In this document: one piece after another, positions 6,881-13,863 of the stretch | Layout: each line of letters begins with the position of its first letter | Position numbering within the stretch: the first letter of the stretch is position 1 | Assembly: GCA_002413395.1 (NCBI GenBank) | Contig: DHWX01000107.1 | Location: forward strand, 1 to 16,253 | Length of the DNA: 16,253 nucleotides | Origin: Polaromonas sp. UBA5171 | GTDB taxonomy: Bacteria > Pseudomonadota > Gammaproteobacteria > Burkholderiales > Burkholderiaceae_C | Direction: 5' to 3' | Translations under genes and position numbers: made by a program | Notes under the pieces: generated by a model | What the model was told of the DNA's origin: nothing | Seen by the model: the letters and a program-made list of their open reading frames with translations, nothing else | Database searches by the model: none

Positions 6881-7250
6881 TCCGCTGGTTCAGTGAATCG
6901 GTTCAGAATTTATCAGTCTTATGGAGACTAACGATTGCGTTACTTGTTCTTGTAGCGCATAATGCTTGAAAATTGAAGGAGTACCGCTGTGCGGAGATGA
7001 TTCTGAGGACGGGTTTGTCATTGCCACCGACGCCCGCCCCAAATAGAAAAGGCCTGCAACCAGTCCAACTTTGCGAGAGGAAACTGAGTGCAGACCGGAG
7101 TGGCTTCTTAGGCGCTTTAACGAGCAGTGGGTAGAACCGCTGGCTCGTCAACATGAAACGGGTATTCGAGAGCGGACCTTTTTCAACCGATTCCATTCCT
7201 TGGTAAGGAACCTTTATTCTAGTCTTTTAAGGGGATTCGGTCAATGCCGC
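6881..7250. other. Gene-free interval inside the IS1595-family element
   Basis: These 370 bases have no gene I can support. A plus-strand frame (about 7071-7298) is open but lacks a ribosome-binding site and runs into the better-supported 42-codon ORF. A perfect inverted repeat TTCCTTGGTAAGGAA lies at 7196-7210, upstream of that ORF, and could be an operator. GGTTCAG occurs twice, 14 bases apart, near 6887. Confidence 0.4.
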
Positions 7251-7265
7251 CCTCGTTTAACGAGG
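7251..7265 (+). promoter_or_regulatory. Hairpin masking the ribosome-binding site of the 42-codon ORF
   Basis: CCTCG (7251-7255) can pair with CGAGG (7261-7265) over the loop TTTAA. The right arm overlaps the GAGGAG ribosome-binding site (7262-7267) of the ORF starting at 7273. As DNA, CCTCGTT-T-AACGAGG is also a near-perfect palindrome that could bind a regulator. Confidence 0.45.
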
Positions 7266-7272
7266 AGTAGCG

Positions 7273-7401
7273 ATGCCTACCTTCCCACAGCGCCATAAAG
7301 GCGTGCATGTCCGCTCTTACGTGCGGACGCGGTTTGGCAATCTGGAAAACGTGTGCTCGCACTGGCGTACACATCCAGGCCAAATGAATCTGTTCGACTA
7401 A
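7273..7401 (+). CDS. 42-residue small protein (or structured RNA), IS cargo
   Basis: The frame reads MPTFPQRHKGVHVRSYVRTR, then FGNLENVCSHWRTHPGQMNL and FD. It has a GAGGAG ribosome-binding site five bases before the ATG and an intrinsic terminator eight bases after the stop, which makes it the best-supported unit in this interval. The C-terminal QMNLF fits the bacterial sliding-clamp-binding pattern QLxLF / QxxLxF. I do not recognise the family. The coding stretch also contains short hairpins (CGCC/GGCG at 7291-7303; GTCCGC/GCGGAC at 7309-7328), so a structured RNA is an alternative reading. It sits between the winged-helix gene (divergent) and the transposase pseudogene (convergent). Confidence 0.5.
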   Translation: MPTFPQRHKGVHVRSYVRTRFGNLENVCSHWRTHPGQMNLFD

Positions 7402-7409
7402 CCTGAGCA

Positions 7410-7436
7410 GGGGCTAGCTAATAACTGGCCCCTTTT
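7410..7436 (+). terminator. Intrinsic terminator after the 42-codon ORF
   Basis: GGGGCTAG (7410-7417) pairs with CTGGCCCC (7425-7432), eight pairs with one G-U, over a seven-base loop, followed by TTTTCATTTT. It begins eight bases after the TAA at 7399-7401 and separates this unit from the convergent transposase. Confidence 0.8.
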
Positions 7437-7472
7437 CATTTTCCATTCACCACCAGCCTGCGAAGGAGGCCT

Positions 7473-8404
7473 TCAAAGGTGGGCGGCTTGCTTGCCGTCA
7501 ACTCTCCGATACGTCAGGCGCTTGCCGCCGATGGCTTTCAACGCTGCATCAGCGCGCTCAACGTCATTGAAGCCGTTAGCAGAGCGGTAGTTCCATTTGA
7601 AATCGAACTCCGTTGCATAGCGCTGCAGATGGCGCTCAGACACGCTGTGGAAAGTGCCATTCAGGCCGCGCTTGAAGATGGCGAATGAGCCTCTACGGTG
7701 TTGCTGGTGACGTTACCGCGTGCGTATTCTTTGCGGCCATGGTTCACGGTGCTGTGAGCGCTGAAATACTTGCCCACACGCTTGTAAACATACGATTCAT
7801 CGGTCATCAGGTGCGTCTCAGCGTGTACTTGAGATTTCAGAACAGCCTCAACGGTGTCAGAGGTCACGTTAGCCACATGGAAAGAACGCTTTTGGCCTGA
7901 CTCACGCTCGACAAGGGAGACAACCTTCATTTTGTGGCCTGAACCTGCACGGGCTTTGTACAGGTTGCCCCAATAGGTTTCGTCGGCTTCTACGATGGTA
8001 TTTGGGCCGCCCATCTTGTCGGTGCTGGTATCTGGAGTCATGGCTTCGCGGATGCGGTGGCACATGAACCAAGCGGTTTTGTAAGACACGCCCAACATGC
8101 GTTCGATCTGCTTGGCGCTGATGCCCTTTTTGCTGGCGCTCATAAGGTGGACAGCTTGCAGCCAGATATGCAGCTTGATTTTCGAGCGCTCAAACACTGT
8201 ACCGACCGTTACAGTGAACTGATCGGAACATGCGCCGCACTTGTAAACGCCGGGGCGGGTTGATTTGCCCTGCAATTGATAGTGACCGCCAATAACGCCG
8301 CAATGAGGGCAGACAACACCACCGGCCCAGCGGAGGTTTTCTAGATAGGCGCGGGCAGCGTCTGCATCCTGAAAGTGGGGTTGGTTCATTAGGGGTTCAG
8401 CCAT
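7473..8404 (-). pseudogene. IS1595-family transposase, frameshifted
   Basis: The intact part (from ATG 8404) shows an IS1595 zinc ribbon with C32, C35, C56 and C59, a helix-turn-helix-like segment (ISAKQIERMLGVSYKTAWFM, 95-114), and catalytic aspartates in ADETYWG (D141) and LMTDES (D202). After NTVEA (E238, codon at 7691-7693) a single missing base shifts the frame and the reading stops 9 residues later. Restoring one base continues into FKRGLNGTFHSVSERHLQRY and then EFDFKWNYRSANGFNDVERA. It ends at a TGA at 7473-7475, giving about 310 residues, the family's normal length. No slippery heptamer is visible, so I call it a broken gene rather than programmed frameshifting; a sequencing error is the alternative. 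Confidence 0.9.
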
Positions 8405-8445
8405 GATTTACTTTCGATATGTCTGAATCATAAAATTAAACCAAG

Positions 8446-8468
8446 GGTTTGTTAAGTACATATTTCAC
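8446..8468. repeat. Right terminal inverted repeat
   Basis: GGTTTGTTAAGTACATA followed by TTTCAC is the inverse of 5813-5835, with two mismatches in 23. It lies 41 bases upstream of the transposase start codon and marks the right end of the IS1595-family element. Confidence 0.85.
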
Positions 8469-8476
8469 GAATTTAA
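8469..8476. repeat. Target-site duplication, right copy
   Basis: GAATTTAA is identical to 5805-5812 and directly abuts the right terminal inverted repeat. The perfect match suggests a fairly recent insertion. Confidence 0.85.
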
Positions 8477-8482
8477 TGCTAA

Positions 8483-8509
8483 ATTTGGTCAGCAGCCCAC
8501 TGACCAAAT
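8483..8509. promoter_or_regulatory. Perfect inverted repeat upstream of fic
   Basis: ATTTGGTCAG (8483-8492) and CTGACCAAAT (8500-8509) are perfect 10-base arms around CAGCCCA. There is no T-tract on the plus strand, so an operator or the end of an older upstream transcript is more likely than a simple terminator. A second short hairpin GGCAGC/GCTGCC follows at 8519-8535. Confidence 0.5.
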
Positions 8510-8561
8510 CTGCATTCAGGCAGCAAGGCGCTGCCCGATTGCGCCAGGTCACCGGCAATCT

Positions 8562-8586
8562 GTATAAAAAATCGCATTTTCTATAC
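8562..8586. promoter_or_regulatory. AT-rich 25-base palindrome upstream of fic
   Basis: GTATAAAAAAT and ATTTTCTATAC form 11-base arms with one mismatch around CGC. It lies 67 bases before the fic start codon, where a promoter would be expected, and could be an operator for the fic-hsdR pair. A further perfect 14-base palindrome, TAAAGAATTCTTTA, is at 8604-8617. Confidence 0.45.
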
Positions 8587-8652
8587 ATATACAGGCTACC
8601 ATGTAAAGAATTCTTTAATTTCTAGACACGTCGCACCTCTTCAAGGCCACCC

Positions 8653-9735
8653 ATGCCCGCACTCACGCCGCTTGAACAACTCAACCCCACGCGGTTCGAG
8701 ACACCCGCGATTCTGAAGAAGCTGGCCAGCAGCAGCCGAAAACTGGCGGAGCTGAAGGGCATTGCAGTCTCCATTCCCAACCAAAGCATTCTGATCAACA
8801 CGCTGGGCCTGCAAGAGGCCAAGGACAGCTCCGAGATCGAGAACATCGTCACCACCCACGATGAGTTGTTCAAAGACGATGTGCTGCCCGACGCCTTTGC
8901 CAACCCGGCTGCCAAAGAGGTGCTGCGCTATCGGCAGGCTTTACGGGTCGGGTTTGAGCGGGTGCGTGGCAGTGGTTTGCTCACCTGCAATCACATCATC
9001 GAGATTCAGGGTGAGCTGGAGCGCAACAACGCGGGTTTTCGCAAACTGCCAGGCACCGCGCTTAAGAACGGTGGCGGGCAAACCATCTACACGCCACCGC
9101 AAGACCCGGCGCAAATCATCGAACTCATGCGCGGCCTGGAGCGCTTCATGAACGACGCGGACTTGTTTGATGCCGACCCGTTGATCAAGATGGCGCTGAT
9201 TCACCACCAGTTTGAGAGCATCCACCCCTTTTACGATGGCAATGGCCGCACCGGGCGCATTGTGAATGTGCTGTACCTGGTGAAAGAAGGTTTGCTCGAC
9301 ATTCCGGTGCTGTACCTCAGCAAGCACATCGTGCGCCACAAGGCGGATTACTACCGCCTGCTGCAAGCCGTGCGCGAGGATGACGCCTGGGAAGACTGGG
9401 TGCTGTATCTGCTGGAGGCAGTCGAACTTACAGCCGGGCAAACCATCACCACCGTGCAGGCCATCAAGACGGCACTGTTTGACTACAAGCAGCGCATTCG
9501 CGCAGGCTACAAGTTTTACAGCCAGGACTTGATCAACAACTTGTTCATGCACCCGTACACGAAAATCGAGTTTGTGCAGCGGGACTTGCAAGTGTCGCGC
9601 ATCACGGCCACCAAATACCTGGACGCACTGACTGACGGCGGGTTTGTGCAGAAACAGAAAATCGGGCGCGGCAACTACTTTGTGAATCTGGCATTGAACG
9701 CAGTTTTGCAGGGCCAACCACAGGTCGCGCCATGA
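8653..9735 (+). CDS. fic: Fic-family protein (predicted AMP-transferase) with C-terminal winged helix
   Basis: The 360-residue protein has the Fic active-site motif HPFYDGNGRTGR at 191-202, matching HxFx(D/E)GNGRxxR with the catalytic histidine H191. Residues 59-64 (SSEIEN) match the inhibitory-helix motif [S/T]xxxE[G/N] placed before the Fic core. This predicts a self-inhibited (class II-like) enzyme in which E63 would point at the nucleotide site. The C-terminal part (about 300-350, with FVQRDLQVSRITATKYLDAL) is a winged helix that may bind DNA. Fic enzymes usually transfer AMP to hydroxyl groups of target proteins. AAGG (8643-8646) precedes the ATG. The stop codon overlaps the hsdR start (ATGA), so the two are probably co-translated. 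The target is unknown. Confidence 0.93.
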   Translation: MPALTPLEQLNPTRFETPAILKKLASSSRKLAELKGIAVSIPNQSILINTLGLQEAKDSSEIENIVTTHDELFKDDVLPDAFANPAAKEVLRYRQALRVGFERVRGSGLLTCNHIIEIQGELERNNAGFRKLPGTALKNGGGQTIYTPPQDPAQIIELMRGLERFMNDADLFDADPLIKMALIHHQFESIHPFYDGNGRTGRIVNVLYLVKEGLLDIPVLYLSKHIVRHKADYYRLLQAVREDDAWEDWVLYLLEAVELTAGQTITTVQAIKTALFDYKQRIRAGYKFYSQDLINNLFMHPYTKIEFVQRDLQVSRITATKYLDALTDGGFVQKQKIGRGNYFVNLALNAVLQGQPQVAP

Positions 9736-12700
9736 CCGAAGACCAACTTGAACAGGAAGCATTGGCCTGGCTGGCAGACGTGGGCTACAGCCACGCCTTT
9801 GGCCCCGACATCGCCCCGGACGGCCCCACGCCTGAGCGGGCCAATTACCGCCAAGTTCTGCTGCCGTTTCGCCTGCGCGAGGCCATCGACCGGCTCAATC
9901 CCGGCATCCCCACCGCCGCCCGTGAAGACGCGCTCAAGCAGGTGCTGGACCTGGGTATTCCGGCTTTGTTGAGCGCCAACCGGCATTTCCACCGCCTGCT
10001 GGTGGGTGGTGTGCCAGTGCAATACCAAAAGGACGGCGAGACGCGGGGCGACTTGGTACGGCTGATCGACTGGGCCGAGCCCGCGCACAACAACTGGCTG
10101 GCGGTCAACCAGTTCAGCATCAAAGGCCCGCACCACTCGCGCCGCCCCGACATCATTTTGTTTGTCAACGGTCTGCCGTTGGTGCTGCTGGAGCTGAAGA
10201 ATCCGGCCGACCTGAACGCCGATGTCTGGAAGGCGTACGACCAAATTCAGACCTACAAAGAGCAGATTCCCGACGTGTTCCAGACCAACGAGATGCTGGT
10301 CATCTCCGACGGCACTGAGGCGCTGCTGGGTTCACTGTCGGCTGACCCGGAGCGTTTCATGGCCTGGCGCACCATTGACGGCATCACGCTGGACCCGCTG
10401 GGCGAGTTCAACGAGCTGCAAACGCTGGTGCGCGGCGTGTTGGCCCCGGCGTATCTGCTGGACTATTTGCGCTACTTTGTGCTCTTTGAAGACGATGGCG
10501 GCATCGTCAAGAAGATTGCGGGCTACCACCAGTTTCACGCCGTGCGGCTGGCCATTGCGCAGGTGGTGACGGCTTCGCGCCCTGGCGGCTCTCAAAAGGG
10601 CGGCGTGGTCTGGCACACGCAGGGCAGCGGCAAGAGCATCACCATGACCTGCTTTGCCGCCCGCGTGATGCAGGAGCCGGCGATGGAGAACCCGACCATC
10701 GTCGTCATCACCGACCGCAACGACCTGGACGGCCAGTTGTTCGGCGTGTTCAGCCTGGCGCAGGATTTGTTGCGCGAGCAGCCGGTGCAGGCGCGCACCC
10801 GGCAGGAGCTGCGCAGCCTTTTGGCCAACCGGCCCTCGGGCGGCATCGTGTTTGCCACGATTCAGAAGTTCATGCCGGGGGAAGACGAAGACATGTTCCC
10901 CGTGCTGTCTGACCGGCACAACATCGTGGTGATCGCCGACGAGGCGCACCGCACGCAATACGGCTTCGAGGCCAAACTTAAGACGCGCAAATCCCCCGTA
11001 GGTCGGGTTAGCCCGAAGGGCGTAACCCGACAAGGCGACGAACCGTTGTCGGGTTACGCTGCGCTAACCCGACCTACCAATGTCGTAGCAACTGGCGATG
11101 GCGTGGCTACGTCACACCGCGCAGAGTTCGCACAGCCTGAGTACGCCGTTGAACGTTACCAGGTCGGCTACGCCCAGCACCTGCGCGATGCCCTGCCCCA
11201 TGCCACCTTTGTCGCCTTCACCGGCACCCCGGTCAGCAGCACAGACCGCGACACCCGCGCCGTGTTTGGCGACTACATCCACGTTTATGACATGCAGCAG
11301 GCCAAGGAAGACGGCGCCACGGTCGCGATCTACTACGAGTCGCGCCTGGCCAAACTCAGCCTGAATGAGGCCGACCTGCCGCAGCTCGACGAAGAGGTGG
11401 ACGAACTGGCCGAAGACGACGAAGAAAGCCAGCAAGCCAAGCTCAAAAGCCGATGGGCCGCGCTGGAAAAAGTGGTGGGTGCCGAGCCGCGCGTGGCCAG
11501 TGTGGCGGCTGATCTGGTGGCCCACTTTGAGGAACGCAACAAGGCCCAGACCGGCAAGGCGATGGTCGTGGCGATGAGCCGCGACATTTGCGTGCATCTG
11601 TACAACGAAATCGTCAAGCTGCGCCCGGATTGGCATGACGCCGACCCTGAAAAGGGAGCCATCAAGATCGTCATGACCGGCTCGGCCAGCGACAAAGCGC
11701 TGCTGCGCCCGCACATCTACAGCGCCCAGACCAAGAAGCGGCTGGAGAAACGCTTCAAGGACCCGGCCGATCCGCTGCGCCTGGTGATCGTGCGCGACAT
11801 GTGGCTGACCGGCTTTGACGCGTCTTGCGTTCACACCCTGTACGTGGACAAGCCGATGAAGGGCCACAACCTGATGCAGGCCATTGCCCGCGTCAACCGC
11901 GTGTTCAAGGACAAGCAAGGCGGCCTGGTGGTGGACTACATCGGCATCGGCAACGAGCTGAAAGCCGCCATGAAGGAGTACACGGCCAGTCAAGGTCGTG
12001 GCCGCCCGACCGTGGACGCGCACGAGGCTTTCAGTGTGCTGGCTGAAAAGATGGATGTGCTGCGCGCCATGCTGCACGGCTTCGATTACAGCGGCTTTTT
12101 GACCGGCGGCCACAAGACGCTGGCGGGTGCCGCCAACCATGTGCTGGGCCTCAAAACTGGCCCAACCCGCGATGGTAAAAAGCGCTTTGCCGACACTGCG
12201 CTGGCCATGAGCCAAGCCTTCACCCTGTGCTGCACGCTCGATGAAGCCAAGGCGGTGCGCGAAGAGGTCGCCTTCCTGCAGGGCGTCAAAGTCATCCTGA
12301 CCAAGAAAGACAGCACTGCGAAGAAGCGCACCGATGAAGCCCGCGAGCTGGCCATCCGCCAGATCATCAGCCAGGCGGTGGTGTCCGAGAGCGTGGTGGA
12401 TATCTTTGATGCCGTGGGCCTGGACAAGCCCAACATCGGCCTGCTGGACGACGAGTTTCTGGCCCAGGTGCGCAACCTGCCCGAGAAGAATCTGGCGGTG
12501 GAGCTGCTGGAGCGCCTGCTGGAAGGGGAAATCAAAAGCAGATTTGCCAGCAACGTGGTGCAGAACCGCAAGTTCTCAGAGCTGCTCGCCAGCGTCATCA
12601 CGCGCTACCAAAACCGTTCCATTGAGACCGCGCAGGTGATGGAAGAGCTGGTGGAGATGGCCAAGAAGTTCCGCGCCGCTGCCTCCCGAGGCGAGCAGCT

Positions 12701-12992
12701 GGGCCTGACCGAAGACGAGGTGCGCTTTTATGACGCCCTGGCCAACAACGAATCTGCCGTGCGTGAACTGACCGACGAAACGCTGAAGAAGATTGCCCAC
12801 GAACTGACCGAGAACCTGCGTCAAAACCTGAGCGTGGACTGGTCAGAGCGCGAGAGTGTGCGGGCCAAGCTGCGCTTGATGGTCAAGCGTATTTTGCGCA
12901 AATACAAATATCCGCCGGACCTGCAGGATGCGGCGGTGGAGCTGGTGCTGCAGCAGGCGCAGGTGATGGGGGAGAGTTGGGTTATCAACTGA
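9732..12992 (+). CDS. hsdR: Type I restriction-modification system, restriction subunit HsdR
   Basis: The 1086-residue protein has the HsdR domain order. The N-terminal PD-(D/E)xK nuclease has RPDIILF (D140) and LLELKNP (E154, K156). The superfamily-2 DNA translocase has Walker A TQGSGKS at 296-302, DEAH at 403-406, TGTP at 497-500 and motif VI-like LMQAIARVNRVF. A helical C-terminal domain follows. It translocates and cuts unmodified DNA together with HsdM and HsdS. It begins within the fic stop codon. The DEAH-to-TGTP distance is about 94 residues, roughly twice what I expect for the family, owing to an in-frame insertion around residues 420-470 built on a palindromic repeat (10998-11077). 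Whether the protein tolerates it is untested. hsdR is separated from hsdMS by about 6.5 kb. Confidence 0.95.
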   Translation: MTEDQLEQEALAWLADVGYSHAFGPDIAPDGPTPERANYRQVLLPFRLREAIDRLNPGIPTAAREDALKQVLDLGIPALLSANRHFHRLLVGGVPVQYQKDGETRGDLVRLIDWAEPAHNNWLAVNQFSIKGPHHSRRPDIILFVNGLPLVLLELKNPADLNADVWKAYDQIQTYKEQIPDVFQTNEMLVISDGTEALLGSLSADPERFMAWRTIDGITLDPLGEFNELQTLVRGVLAPAYLLDYLRYFVLFEDDGGIVKKIAGYHQFHAVRLAIAQVVTASRPGGSQKGGVVWHTQGSGKSITMTCFAARVMQEPAMENPTIVVITDRNDLDGQLFGVFSLAQDLLREQPVQARTRQELRSLLANRPSGGIVFATIQKFMPGEDEDMFPVLSDRHNIVVIADEAHRTQYGFEAKLKTRKSPVGRVSPKGVTRQGDEPLSGYAALTRPTNVVATGDGVATSHRAEFAQPEYAVERYQVGYAQHLRDALPHATFVAFTGTPVSSTDRDTRAVFGDYIHVYDMQQAKEDGATVAIYYESRLAKLSLNEADLPQLDEEVDELAEDDEESQQAKLKSRWAALEKVVGAEPRVASVAADLVAHFEERNKAQTGKAMVVAMSRDICVHLYNEIVKLRPDWHDADPEKGAIKIVMTGSASDKALLRPHIYSAQTKKRLEKRFKDPADPLRLVIVRDMWLTGFDASCVHTLYVDKPMKGHNLMQAIARVNRVFKDKQGGLVVDYIGIGNELKAAMKEYTASQGRGRPTVDAHEAFSVLAEKMDVLRAMLHGFDYSGFLTGGHKTLAGAANHVLGLKTGPTRDGKKRFADTALAMSQAFTLCCTLDEAKAVREEVAFLQGVKVILTKKDSTAKKRTDEARELAIRQIISQAVVSESVVDIFDAVGLDKPNIGLLDDEFLAQVRNLPEKNLAVELLERLLEGEIKSRFASNVVQNRKFSELLASVITRYQNRSIETAQVMEELVEMAKKFRAAASRGEQLGLTEDEVRFYDALANNESAVRELTDETLKKIAHELTENLRQNLSVDWSERESVRAKLRLMVKRILRKYKYPPDLQDAAVELVLQQAQVMGESWVIN
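10998..11077. repeat. Double palindromic repeat inside hsdR, translated in frame
   Basis: Two inverted copies of one repeat face each other. The left arm (10998-11033) is GTAGGTCGGGTTAG, CCCGAAGGG, CGTAACCCGACAA. The right arm (11046-11077), read in reverse complement, is GTAGGTCGGGTTAG, CGCAG, CGTAACCCGACAA. Each arm is itself a hairpin (GTCGGGTTA/TAACCCGAC). From memory this is a dispersed repeat common in beta- and gammaproteobacteria. It encodes residues 423-449 of HsdR without a stop. Confidence 0.85.
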
Positions 12993-13304
12993 CTTCTCAA
13001 TCCGGTATCTCTTTGTCTCAGCGATCATTGAAAAGGATCAGCAATCTGACACTTCACTTAAAGGGATGGGTTGGCTGCACTGCACCGCGCCCTTTAGCTT
13101 CGACGGTGTGGGCTGCCGCCAGCTAATACAAAACCGTGATACAAATGAATGCTTTCAAATCCCGTGCTGTAGAGGGCAGCGAGACGAGGAGCGGGTTCCC
13201 GTCCCTAGCTCCATTTCAGTAAGGCTGGTGCGGTGAGAGCGAAATAAAAACTGGACTTGCGTAAGCGAGTGCGGAAGCCATTCTGATGACAAACGGCTCT
13301 TAGC

Positions 13305-13327
13305 AAAAGTGTCACGAAAAGTGTCAC
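13305..13327. repeat. Tandem duplication AAAAGTGTCAC
   Basis: AAAAGTGTCAC occurs at 13305-13315 and 13317-13327, a period of 12 bases. A different 12-base tandem duplication lies nearby at 13461-13484. Confidence 0.6.
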
Positions 13328-13348
13328 ACGGCAGCTTGAAATGACAAA

Positions 13349-13378
13349 GGGGTTAGCAGACGCTAATCTGCTAACCCC
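13349..13378. repeat. Perfect 12-bp inverted repeat (hairpin)
   Basis: GGGGTTAGCAGA (13349-13360) and TCTGCTAACCCC (13367-13378) are perfect arms around CGCTAA. There is no T-tract on the plus side; the minus side continues with TTTGTCATTTC, a weak one. It could be a minus-strand terminator or a recombination or regulatory site. Confidence 0.6.
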
Positions 13379-13460
13379 CGTATTCATATGTGTGAAACCG
13401 CTTGAATGATGGCCTGCAACCAGCATGAATGCTAGGTTTCACTTTTCAAAATGTCGTTTC

Positions 13461-13484
13461 GTTCCCCGGTTTGTTCCCCGGTTT
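13461..13484. repeat. Tandem duplication GTTCCCCGGTTT
   Basis: GTTCCCCGGTTT occurs twice back to back (13461-13472 and 13473-13484). Confidence 0.65.
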
Positions 13485-13587
13485 TGCCCTTGATACCCCT
13501 GCTGTAAGCACTCTTACTGGGACTCTGAAAACCGAGCACTGGCCTATCAACAATATTTCAGGCTGTCGCCCATTCACCACGCCAGCA

Positions 13588-13749
13588 AACTCCGGGACCA
13601 CCCGGCCCCCACACCGGACGGGGGCCATTTCTTTTGCGGCCCCCACTCCCCGTTCGCGATGGAAAAAAAGGTCGCCCAACTGCGCGCCGGGAAAAGGTCA
13701 ACGGTGCAAGGGGTGCGGTGCGGGGCGCAACTCCGGGACCACCCGGCCC
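13588..13749. repeat. 21-base direct repeat, two copies
   Basis: AACTCCGGGACCACCCGGCC plus one further C occurs at 13588-13608 and 13729-13749, 141 bases apart. Each copy contains the palindrome CCGGG-ACCA-CCCGG. The first copy runs into the terminator-like hairpin. Confidence 0.7.
13604..13635 (+). terminator. Terminator-like hairpin
   Basis: GGCCCCC (13604-13610) pairs with GGGGGCC (13620-13626) over ACACCGGAC and is followed by ATTTCTTTT. It is 612 bases beyond the hsdR stop with no gene between, so its transcript is unidentified. Confidence 0.55.
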
Positions 13750-13863
13750 GCGTATGCAAGGGGGGTTAAAAGCGGCGAATCAGTCCGCCCGACTGCGCAC
13801 CAAAAAAAGGTTCATCGGTTTCTGCACGGAATTTCGCATTGAAGCTGCCCTTGCGGTGGTCGG

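Larger units (their letters stand above)
5813..8468. mobile_element. IS1595-family element with passenger genes
   Basis: The 2656-bp unit is bounded by 23-bp terminal inverted repeats (5813-5835 and 8446-8468, 21 of 23 positions matching, core TATGTACTTAACAAACC) and flanked by the 8-bp duplication GAATTTAA. It contains an IS1595/ISXO2-type transposase gene at its right end, a winged-helix gene pair at its left end, and a 42-codon ORF or structured RNA between them. Some IS1595-family members are known to carry passenger genes, and this appears to be one. The transposase is frameshifted, so the copy is probably immobile unless helped in trans. It separates mqsA and the hsdMS genes from fic-hsdR, all of which point the other way from its transposase. 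Confidence 0.88.
12993..13863. other. Gene-free interval with hairpins and short repeats
   Basis: About 870 bases lie between hsdR and the minus-strand block without a convincing gene. The stretch holds two 12-base-period tandem duplications (13305-13327 and 13461-13484), a perfect 12-bp hairpin (13349-13378), an inverted repeat GTGAAACC/GGTTTCAC (13392-13399/13435-13442), a terminator-like hairpin (13604-13635) and a 21-base direct repeat (13588-13608, 13729-13749). It is probably a junction between two mobile units. Confidence 0.45.

Noticed and set aside
7071..7298. Open plus-strand frame starting with TTG inside the IS1595-family element
   Set aside because: It lacks a ribosome-binding site, no family is recognised, and it overlaps the better-supported ORF at 7273 that has a ribosome-binding site and a terminator.
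7661..7722. Programmed ribosomal frameshifting in the transposase
   Set aside because: No slippery heptamer or downstream stem is visible at the shift point, and a single-base loss explains the data.
13205..13343. Possible C-terminal remnant of an integrase ending near 13343
   Set aside because: Only about 35 codons follow a stop in that frame and no tyrosine-recombinase motif is visible.
7051..13423. GGCCTGCAACCAG present at 7051-7063 and 13411-13423
   Set aside because: A 13-base match is expected by chance about once or twice in a window of this length, and the flanks do not match.
13429..13842. 137-codon plus-strand frame
   Set aside because: It is low-complexity, spans a terminator-like hairpin and both 21-base direct-repeat copies, and has no ribosome-binding site or recognisable domain.
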